From: Fidelibacterota bacterium
Lineage (GTDB): Bacteria > Fidelibacterota > UBA2242
Length of the DNA: 9,520 nucleotides
Reading direction: 5' to 3'
Assembly (NCBI GenBank): GCA_023229045.1
Contig: JALOAB010000069.1
Coordinates: 1 to 9,520, forward strand
The translations under genes were made by a program, and so were the position numbers. Shown piece by piece: positions 1 through 5,045 of this stretch; the first letter of the stretch is position 1, and each line of letters begins with the position of its first letter. The notes under the pieces were generated by a model. That model saw only the letters and a program-made list of their open reading frames with translations, made no database searches and had not been told where the DNA came from.

Positions 1-2
1 AG

Positions 3-839
3 AAGATAATGCATTTCAATGTTGACGATGTGCGTAAAATCAGTCTGGTTTCCCGCAGTCAAGGTACGGTCAGTCTCGAAAAAAGCGCCGGGAAGTGGCG
101 GATTACAGCGCCGGTAACTCTCCCGGCCAACGATGGCGAGGTCAAATCGCTGTTGAATCGCCTGTCCAGTGGCAGGGCAAAGGATTTTATCGCAGAAGAA
201 CCGACCGATTTGAAAAAGTACGGCCTGGCAAAACCGGCTATTAAAATCAATCTGGAAATCGGTGAAAGTTTGGCGCACACCAGTTTCAGCGTGGGCGATA
301 CAGCGTCCAGCGCCGGCGGTGGTTTTTACGCTAAGGAGGAGACTCGCCCACCGATTTTTACCATTGAAAAATGGACCATGGATGGTCTCGAAAAAGGCGC
401 GTTCGATTTACAGGATAAAAAAGTAGTGGGTTTCGATGACGAAAACGCCGATCGCATCGTCTGGAAGATTGCCAATCAGGAATTTACCGCAACTAAGATC
501 GATTCAGTAAACTGGATGGTCGTCGCACCGGAGACTCTACAGGTTGATCAAAGCCTGATGCGTAGCTGGCTGGAGGATTACCGTGATTTGAGCGTGGACG
601 AGTTGGAGAGCTATCAGCCTAAATCGCTGATGAAGTACGGTCTGGATTCACCACGGCTACGTGTGACGATCTTTGCACAAGATAAAGAAATCTGTAGCGT
701 TTTAATCGGCAAAGAGGTCGCTGAAAAGTATTATTTCAAGACTGCCGGGCATCCGCATGTTTATCGCATCAAGAAGAGTACGTTCGAGCGTATTAACAAA
801 CATCCGAAAGACCTGACGGTAAAAACAGTGACGGCCTGA
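3..839 (+). CDS. DUF4340 domain protein, 5' end outside window
   Basis: The frame is open to the left edge, and the first ATG (base 9) falls inside a conserved-looking stretch, so the true start and the usual N-terminal membrane anchor probably lie upstream. Numbering from that ATG, the protein shows an internal duplication. Residues 7-97 and 147-235 share the pattern: beta strand, Trp followed by a Pro (W30-P35; W169-P174), a helix, then YGL (71-73; 210-212) followed by a proline and an 'iG' strand. This is the typical look of DUF4340 (established family, no defined enzymatic role). Members often sit behind ABC-2/GldG-like transport genes and are thought to act at the cell surface; that context is outside this window, so the role is inference. 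No catalytic residues or signal peptide are visible. The gene ends in TGA and runs into a repeat-filled gap. Family assignment is fairly sure, function is not. Confidence 0.82.
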   Translation, partial: KIMHFNVDDVRKISLVSRSQGTVSLEKSAGKWRITAPVTLPANDGEVKSLLNRLSSGRAKDFIAEEPTDLKKYGLAKPAIKINLEIGESLAHTSFSVGDTASSAGGGFYAKEETRPPIFTIEKWTMDGLEKGAFDLQDKKVVGFDDENADRIVWKIANQEFTATKIDSVNWMVVAPETLQVDQSLMRSWLEDYRDLSVDELESYQPKSLMKYGLDSPRLRVTIFAQDKEICSVLIGKEVAEKYYFKTAGHPHVYRIKKSTFERINKHPKDLTVKTVTA

Positions 840-855
840 TCGTCCTGAAATAGAT

Positions 856-931
856 TGACGATCAATGACAACCAGCGACTATCGGTTACTTCAGTTGACC
901 ATCGTATGACAATTGAATGACTACGAATGAT
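856..931 (+). repeat. Phased TGAC array, copy A1
   Basis: TGAC or a one-base variant starts at 856, 866, 876 (CGAC), 886 (TTAC), 896, 907, 918 and 928 (TGAT), so the spacing is 10,10,10,10,11,11,10. The best conserved units read roughly AATGACTATCG. The array begins 17 bases after the stop of the DUF4340 gene. The same unit recurs at 993-1062, 3109-3185 and 4962-5040. The DNA looks non-coding, since TGA falls in all three plus frames. Confidence 0.7.
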
Positions 932-957
932 CCGGCAGTAATCCGCCAAATGCCGGA
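931..957. repeat. Hairpin TCCGGCA / TGCCGGA
   Basis: A perfect 7-base inverted repeat (931-937 with 951-957) encloses a 13-base loop and sits directly at the end of the first phased array. It is followed by TTGTTAA rather than a proper T-run, so it is a poor intrinsic terminator. It may still end transcription of the upstream gene or protect its 3' end. A second hairpin with the same arm core lies at 1018-1033. Confidence 0.5.
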
Positions 958-966
958 TTGTTAACC

Positions 967-996
967 GGACTTCGCTTCGCTCAGCTATCGAGTGAC
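967..996 (+). repeat. Shared block with GCTTCGCTCA core, copy in gap A
   Basis: Bases 970-996 match bases 4939-4965 at 21 of 27 positions without gaps, and both are preceded by GGA and both end in TGAC. The block therefore seems to be a fixed part of a composite intergenic element and not chance similarity. The two copies lie in gaps beside unrelated genes. Function is unknown. Confidence 0.55.
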
Positions 997-1062
997 TATC
1001 GAATGACCATGAATGACTCCGGCAATCGCCGGACAATGACTATCGAATGACAATCGAATGAC
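993..1062 (+). repeat. Phased TGAC array with embedded hairpin, copy A2
   Basis: TGAC starts at 993, 1004, 1014, 1037, 1048 and 1059. The 23-base step between 1014 and 1037 holds a perfect 6-base hairpin, TCCGGC (1018-1023) with GCCGGA (1028-1033) and a 4-base loop. The cleanest units (around 1037-1062) repeat at 11 bases as TGACWATCGAA. The array ends about 40 bases before the putative promoter of the sigma-factor operon. Confidence 0.68.
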
Positions 1063-1098
1063 AACAGAATATTCAAATGCTCAATCCCAATAAAAAAA

Positions 1099-1127
1099 TT
1101 TTCAAAAAAACTTCACCGGAATACAAT
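1099..1127 (+). promoter_or_regulatory. Candidate sigma-70 type promoter for the ECF operon
   Basis: TTTTCA (1099-1104) and TACAAT (1122-1127) are separated by exactly 17 bases and match the -35 and -10 consensus at 4 and 5 of 6 positions. Transcription would begin near 1134, giving a 5' leader of about 26 bases with AAGG at 1151-1154 ahead of the start codon. The flanking A/T runs (1091-1110) would favour an upstream element. The sequence is only consistent with a promoter; composition alone could produce it. Confidence 0.35.
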
Positions 1128-1159
1128 AATTTGTCTCCTGATCCGTCTTTAAGGTTGAA

Positions 1160-1678
1160 ATGGAGACTATTTTGATCAATAAGCTGGCAACCAACTACAC
1201 TCGTGAACGTCGTGGACTTCTGCGTTTTATTCGCGCCAGAATCAGCAACCTGCGGGATGCTGAAGACATTCTGCAGGAAGTCTTTGTTCAGGCACTGAAA
1301 CACCTGAATGCAATGGAGCCGATCGATAACCTGATGGCCTGGTTGTACACCGTCGCGCAAAATCGGATAATCGACTGGTATCGTCGACGCAAAAGCGGTG
1401 AGCGTTTTGAGCAGGACCTGACCGAAGAATTATTCGGTCAGGTTGATCTGGATTTACTGGATATTGAAGATCAGGAGGGTCTGGTAGAAAATCTTTATCA
1501 AGCTATTGAGGAATTACCGGAGCCGCAAAAGCGCGTCATCGTTCTGCAAGCATTGCATGAAATGACCTTTCGGGAGATCGCCGAAATGGAGGGCGTTTCC
1601 ATCAATACCCTGCTGGCGCGCAAACGCCAAGCGATCAAATATCTCCGTGAACGTCTAACCGATTTTCAAGAAAAATGA
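1160..1678 (+). CDS. ECF-type RNA polymerase sigma factor
   Basis: A 172-residue sigma-70 family protein with only regions 2 and 4, the hallmark of extracytoplasmic-function sigma factors. It would direct RNA polymerase to a stress- or signal-specific promoter set. Region 2 spans about 12-80, with the core-binding DAED...QEVF segment (33-42) and the -10 recognition stretch around W61-R77. Region 4 spans about 115-166, with a helix-turn-helix from T136 to K160 (FREIAEMEGVS core). The linker (80-113) is acidic. Two starts are possible: ATG 1160 with AAGG 5 bases before it, or in-frame TTG 1172 with GGAG 6 bases before it; ATG is preferred. The next gene begins 13 bases downstream with an overlapping Shine-Dalgarno, so the two are surely cotranscribed. 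No classical zinc anti-sigma gene is adjacent; the small membrane protein next door is the best candidate regulator (inference). Confidence 0.93.
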   Translation: METILINKLATNYTRERRGLLRFIRARISNLRDAEDILQEVFVQALKHLNAMEPIDNLMAWLYTVAQNRIIDWYRRRKSGERFEQDLTEELFGQVDLDLLDIEDQEGLVENLYQAIEELPEPQKRVIVLQALHEMTFREIAEMEGVSINTLLARKRQAIKYLRERLTDFQEK

Positions 1679-1691
1679 AGGGAGTAATGTA

Positions 1692-2039
1692 ATGGAATCT
1701 ATTAGAAAACGTCATAATCCGCTTTGTTATATACTCTGGGGTATTGGCGGTACAGCTCTGGCGGCCACGGCGGCATTTGTATTCGGTCTGATCCTGATGT
1801 TGTTGTGGAACTGGTTGATGCCGACCCTTTTCAGTCTGCCGACCATCACTTTCTGGCAAGCCTGGGGTTTGATCCTGATGAGCCATATCCTGTTCAAATC
1901 CGGGCCACACGGACATCCCAAGGACGAGCATCATGGTGGTTTTTATAAAAAGTTTCACGAGCGTTTTAAGAATCCTCGCCCTCATAATGAACCTGGAGAC
2001 ATTTTGCCGGAGGCTGAATCTGCGCCGGATAACTGTTAA
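1692..2039 (+). CDS. Small two-helix membrane protein with His-rich tail, sigma-factor partner candidate
   Basis: A protein of 115 residues with a short basic N-terminus, a transmembrane helix at about 13-38, the segment LLWNWLMPTLFSLPTITFWQ (37-56), and a second hydrophobic stretch (57-68). It ends in a soluble tail rich in His, Lys and Glu (H73, H75, H80, H81, H89, H98). From memory, small proteins with a WNWLMP..FGLP.I.FWQA core and a charged, often His-rich tail are common unnamed neighbours of ECF sigma genes; I know of no established function. AAGGGAG (1678-1684) lies 7 bases before the ATG and overlaps the end of the sigma gene. Membrane sequestration of the sigma factor, or metal or envelope sensing through the His tail, is inference. 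It lacks the zinc-binding anti-sigma H..C..C motif: its only cysteines are C12 and the terminal C115. Confidence 0.8.
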   Translation: MESIRKRHNPLCYILWGIGGTALAATAAFVFGLILMLLWNWLMPTLFSLPTITFWQAWGLILMSHILFKSGPHGHPKDEHHGGFYKKFHERFKNPRPHNEPGDILPEAESAPDNC

Positions 2040-2055
2040 TTGAACTACATCTGGA

Positions 2056-2487
2056 ATGTTATCGACTCAATTAATGAAGAAAAATGGCAGATTTCCCGGA
2101 GGCGATACGGGTCATTTGATTGCAATGCTGTTAATGATGGTGGTTTGGTCGGTCGATTCTTTCTGGCTGAACTGGACGACCTTTGCATCGGAAGTGATTT
2201 CCGCTCCGGTATGTCTTACTATCGCAATTCCTATCTGGATACTGGCTGGCATATTGTTTAAAACCAGTCAAATAACCACAACTGATAGCCGAAATCCCGA
2301 CGGTTTAATAAGAACGGGCCTTTTTAAATCAATCCGCCAGCCAGTTTTTTGGGCGATGATGCTGGGTTGTCTGGGATTGGTGCTGACCAGTCTTTCGTTA
2401 GCCGCTCTGTCGGTTTGGTTATTGATTATTTATTTTAACGATTGGCAAATATGCTGGTACATTTTACCGGAGCAATATCAAAGATGA
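2056..2487 (+). pseudogene. Degenerate ICMT-like membrane protein, first of a tandem pair
   Basis: This 143-residue frame aligns along most of its length with the next gene: NG..P.GDTG.LIA near residues 10-23, DSFW..WTT (34-42), LTIAIP.WIL (54-63), and a matching last membrane helix (97-126). It is therefore a tandem paralogue of an isoprenylcysteine carboxyl methyltransferase-like family. Two things suggest decay. The conserved RHPVY is RQPVF here (94-98), and after residue 126 the conserved EE..L...FG..Y..Y...P tail is missing. Traces of that tail survive in two frames: NMLVHF is readable in the +1 frame at 2448-2465 and EQYQR in the current frame just before the stop, which fits small indels. 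It has no good Shine-Dalgarno for ATG 2056 (or ATG 2074) and begins 16 bases after the previous stop. It could still make a non-catalytic membrane protein, so the pseudogene label is tentative. Confidence 0.55.
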
Positions 2488-3017
2488 AAGCAAAGCCGAT
2501 GAATTCCGATCAAGAAAATTCAAATAAATCGCAATTGAAAGAAAAAAATGGTGAACATCCGCTCGGCGATACTGGTCAGTTGATCGCATTTTTGATTTTT
2601 ATGGTAATCTGGCTAACCGATTCATTCTGGGTGAAGTGGACGACGTTAAGTGCGGAAACGGTACCTAATCCAATGCGCTTGACGATAGCGATCCCAGTCT
2701 GGATATTATCAGGTTATTTAATTATGATCAGTCATTTTATTGTACATGCCGCTTGTCGTCCCGCCGGAGTGGTGCGGAGCGGCGCTTTTCGGTTCGTGCG
2801 TCATCCGGTTTATCTTTCAGCGATATTATGCTATCTCGGGCTTGTGATTTCCAGTCTGTCGATCGCCGCTTTGATCGTCTGGCTGGCGATCTTTGGCTTT
2901 TACAATTTTATCGCCGCGTACGAAGAGAAAATACTAATTGCCAAGTTTGGTCAGGAATATCGCGATTATCAGCGTCGCACCGGGCGCTGGCTACCGAAAA
3001 TTTTCCTGAAAACATGA
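2484..3017 (+). CDS. ICMT/PEMT-like integral membrane methyltransferase
   Basis: A 177-residue multi-spanning protein of the isoprenylcysteine carboxyl methyltransferase / phospholipid methyltransferase-like superfamily. Membrane segments lie at about 31-51, 66-88 and 111-142. The family signature is complete: RHPVY (106-110), then EE (147-148), L151, FG..Y..Y (155-162) and a closing RWLP (168-171), which form the S-adenosylmethionine site in characterised relatives. Bacterial members methylate unknown, probably lipid or small-molecule, substrates at the membrane; the substrate here cannot be read from sequence. I chose ATG 2484, which overlaps the preceding stop as ATGA with GGAG 11 bases upstream. 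An upstream in-frame ATG (2442) would overlap the previous gene by 46 bases and adds no family residues. The hydrophilic N-terminus (1-25) is Lys/Asn/Gln-rich. It ends the sigma-factor cluster. Confidence 0.85.
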   Translation: MKAKPMNSDQENSNKSQLKEKNGEHPLGDTGQLIAFLIFMVIWLTDSFWVKWTTLSAETVPNPMRLTIAIPVWILSGYLIMISHFIVHAACRPAGVVRSGAFRFVRHPVYLSAILCYLGLVISSLSIAALIVWLAIFGFYNFIAAYEEKILIAKFGQEYRDYQRRTGRWLPKIFLKT

Positions 3018-3108
3018 TTTTATTGCCAACTATTTCAGGACGATAGAAAACGCAACCCGTAAATCGTAAAACGTAATGAAAAGGCAAATCCTTTCGCCAC
3101 TACCCGAA

Positions 3109-3185
3109 TAACTATTGATTGACTATTGTATGACTATGAATGACTATGAATGACGCCGCGCCAGCGGTTAATAGCTATAAATGAC
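3109..3185 (+). repeat. Phased TGAC array, copy B, between convergent genes
   Basis: TAAC at 3109 is followed by TGAC at 3120, 3131, 3141 and 3151, then again at 3182, which is 31 bases or three further turns away. The units at 3131-3150 are identical decamers, TGACTATGAA. A weak 4-base GC stem (CCGC/GCGG) follows the last close-packed unit. The array occupies the gap between the ICMT-like gene and the convergent rhomboid gene, where a terminator would be expected; none with a T-run is visible. Confidence 0.68.
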
Positions 3186-3195
3186 TCGCAACTAA

Positions 3196-4107
3196 TTAGC
3201 TCTTCCCCCGATCTTTATCAGCGAAGTATTTGCTGAGCAGATAGAGGGTAGACTTCTCCTGTTCAGTCAGGTGATCATAGCCTGCGGCGCTGATTTTATC
3301 CAGAATGCGGTCGAGTTCCTCGCGCATAGTCTCTTCGGTCTGATAATTCGAGTTAATCGGCGTCTCAGCCTTTTGGCCTTTCTTTTCTGGTCGCCTCCAG
3401 CGCAGATTGCGGAAGGGAATTTTTATCTTCAGGTTTGGCCAGCGCCAGTTGACCGAAAGTCCCTGACGACGCAAAATGGCGCGTAATTTATAGCGTGAGA
3501 GATAAATGTAAGCAATAACCAGACCGCCGAGATGCGTTAGATGGCTGATATTACTGGTTGCCGGCGCCATCGTCGAAAAGAAGGTGATGACGACCATAAT
3601 CATGACGAAATATTTAGCTTTGATCGGGATCAGGAAATAAAAGTAAATATAACGTTCCGGGAAGAGCATGGCAAAAGCCACCAATACGCCATAAATCGCT
3701 CCACTGGCGCCGACGACCGGAATCTGGGAATGAGCGCTGAACAGCATCGTAATCAAACCGGAACCGATTCCCGTAATCAAATAAAACTTACAGAATTCGC
3801 GTTTGCCCCAGTAATTTTCGATCTCCATACCGAACATCCAGAGTACGAACATATTCAAGAAAAGATGCCCGAATCCACCGTGAATGAACATGTAAGTAAA
3901 TAACTGCCAAACATATCCTTTCGTCAGTACGAAAGCCGGCACCAGGCCAAAATTGAGTGAAAAAAAGCGCTGAGCCTGGAAAACCAGCATAATCAAAAAA
4001 ACCGCTACATTGGCGATGATAAGATTGCGCACCGCGCCCCGGAATAAACGCGGACGAATGAAATTGGATTGAGGGCGATTGTATTGGTGATAATTGTAAT
4101 AATTCAT
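3196..4107 (-). CDS. Rhomboid family intramembrane serine protease with C-terminal cytosolic domain
   Basis: A 303-residue protein with the rhomboid fold. After a Tyr/Asn-rich N-terminus come a membrane helix (about 28-45), the conserved HGGFGHLFLNM segment (76-86, with H76, H81, N85), GASG with nucleophile S135, and THLGG with catalytic H192. The Ser-His dyad is thus intact, and the protein should cleave single-pass membrane substrates inside the bilayer (family knowledge). A basic, Trp-rich linker (205-245) leads to a soluble C-terminal domain whose LDRILDKIS..G...LT..E (265-284) pattern recurs at the end of many bacterial rhomboids. AAGGA lies 8 bases before the ATG. The gene starts 4 bases after recO ends, so it is read from the recO transcript. 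Substrates are unknown. Confidence 0.93.
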   Translation of the reverse strand: MNYYNYHQYNRPQSNFIRPRLFRGAVRNLIIANVAVFLIMLVFQAQRFFSLNFGLVPAFVLTKGYVWQLFTYMFIHGGFGHLFLNMFVLWMFGMEIENYWGKREFCKFYLITGIGSGLITMLFSAHSQIPVVGASGAIYGVLVAFAMLFPERYIYFYFLIPIKAKYFVMIMVVITFFSTMAPATSNISHLTHLGGLVIAYIYLSRYKLRAILRRQGLSVNWRWPNLKIKIPFRNLRWRRPEKKGQKAETPINSNYQTEETMREELDRILDKISAAGYDHLTEQEKSTLYLLSKYFADKDRGKS

Positions 4108-4111
4108 GAAG

Positions 4112-4813
4112 TCATTCCTTCCGGTCGTTCGACTGGGTAATTTGCGAGAGGATCTCCAGGCTTTTTAGTTTAACCGGTAAATCCATCTGAAATGCCAGAT
4201 AATTTACTATAGATAGTGCAATTCCACCGACCGAAAACCCTTCTGGCAAATCCGGCAATCCAATTCGGATATCGGCATCTTCGATTTTTTTCAAAAATTC
4301 AAGCCGGTTATCCGGAACGGAAAGAATCGATCTTTCAGTTTTTTTAATTGAATCCAGATCGATCCGGTAACCCATCAGCGTTGTCAGGTTTAGGATAAAA
4401 TAAATAAATGCTGATGCGCTGTTGGCGCGGTGCGTGTCCATGTAATCCAGCGTATCCAGCACTAATTCGAATATCGGAGCGTCTTCATGATGATCGCGAA
4501 TGAATTTATCAAGGCATTCCAGCATGGCAGTTGCCAGAAAAGTAGTCCGCATTTCGGTACAATTATATAAAAAACCACGAATGGTTTCAATTTTACTGAG
4601 CGTCTGGATGTCGCGGGTCGGCTTGAAATAGAATTGCACTTCCAGCAGGCTTAGCGATTCAAGGTAACCGCGGTAGGGACTTTTCAGATTGCGGGCGCCT
4701 TTGGCGAGCAATGTTACCTTGCCATGCGATTCGGTAAACATGCGTACTATCAGGCTGGTGTCCTGAAAAGGTATCGTCTTGATAACGAATGCCCGGGATT
4801 GAACTATCGCCAT
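4112..4813 (-). CDS. recO: DNA repair protein RecO
   Basis: A 233-residue RecO, the mediator that helps load RecA onto SSB-coated DNA in the RecFOR recombination-repair pathway. The N-terminal OB fold (about 1-80) is plain, with SRAFVIKTIPFQDTSLIVRM (6-25) and the GKVTLLAKGARN stretch (31-42). A helical region typical of RecO C-terminal domains follows. The zinc finger seen in many RecO proteins is absent: the only cysteines are C85 and C100, and the region where the CxxC pairs would lie (about 150-200) has none. Length is normal, so this looks like lineage-specific loss and not truncation. No convincing Shine-Dalgarno precedes the ATG. The gene leads a two-gene operon with the rhomboid gene; this pairing probably reflects position, not shared function. 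Confidence 0.93.
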   Translation of the reverse strand: MAIVQSRAFVIKTIPFQDTSLIVRMFTESHGKVTLLAKGARNLKSPYRGYLESLSLLEVQFYFKPTRDIQTLSKIETIRGFLYNCTEMRTTFLATAMLECLDKFIRDHHEDAPIFELVLDTLDYMDTHRANSASAFIYFILNLTTLMGYRIDLDSIKKTERSILSVPDNRLEFLKKIEDADIRIGLPDLPEGFSVGGIALSIVNYLAFQMDLPVKLKSLEILSQITQSNDRKE

Positions 4814-4839
4814 TAGACTAAATTACCGGAGATTTGAGA

Positions 4840-4852
4840 TTGAAAATTTCAA
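4840..4852. promoter_or_regulatory. Palindrome TTGAAA-A-TTTCAA upstream of recO
   Basis: Perfect 6-base arms around one central base, lying 27 bases upstream of the recO start, with ATTTGA/TCAAAT (4832-4837, 4849-4854) giving a second, overlapping symmetry. The size and place would suit an operator or a promoter element, but the region is AT-rich and such a palindrome could arise by chance. No regulator can be named. Confidence 0.22.
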
Positions 4853-4934
4853 ATTTGTCATGTCTTACTTAAAAATGATCCGCCACCCGCCCGGTAGAGT
4901 CCGGTCGAAGATCAGGCTTTGACTGGCAACTGTC

Positions 4935-4965
4935 GGAGCTACGCTTGGCTCAACAATTGAATGAC
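4935..4965 (+). repeat. Shared block with GCTTGGCTCA core, copy in gap C
   Basis: Bases 4939-4965 match the block at 970-996 at 21 of 27 positions, with the same GGA lead and the same closing TGAC. It lies upstream of recO and downstream of proS and runs into the third phased array. The mismatches are scattered, as in an old repeat. Confidence 0.55.
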
Positions 4966-5040
4966 ATAATGCCTTATTGCCTTTATAACAAAAGATGACC
5001 ATATATGACTATCAGTGACTACCAATGACAATCGAATGGC
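4962..5040 (+). repeat. Phased TGAC array, copy C, after proS
   Basis: TGAC starts at 4962, 4996, 5006, 5016 and 5026, then TGGC at 5037: steps of 34, 10, 10, 10 and 11. The run ends about 5 bases from the proS stop codon. Here the array is antisense to the gene whose 3' end it adjoins, while copy A1 is in the sense direction, so orientation to the neighbour is not fixed. Confidence 0.65.
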
Positions 5041-5045
5041 GAATT

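Noticed and set aside
931..965. Intrinsic terminator after the DUF4340 gene
   Set aside because: The hairpin is followed by TTGTTAA, not a T-run, and the same arm is repeated at 1018-1033 with no T-run, so it was listed as a repeat hairpin.
856..1062. CRISPR-like repeats
   Set aside because: Units are 10-11 bases, degenerate and nearly contiguous, with no 23-47 base repeats, no uniform spacers and no cas genes nearby.
1118..1147. Autoregulated ECF promoter GGAAT ... CGTC
   Set aside because: The spacer is 21 bases, longer than usual for ECF promoters, and the start of transcription would fall near the start codon. The 17-base-spaced sigma-70 type pair next to it fits better.
2442..2483. Earlier ATG for the second ICMT-like gene
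   Set aside because: It would overlap the preceding gene by 46 bases and adds residues that look like the frameshifted tail of that gene and not a conserved N-terminus; ATGA coupling at 2484 is more typical.
4866..4961. tRNA or small structured RNA between recO and proS
   Set aside because: GC-rich stretches here do not form a cloverleaf, and no T-loop (GTTCRA) with matching acceptor arms could be found.
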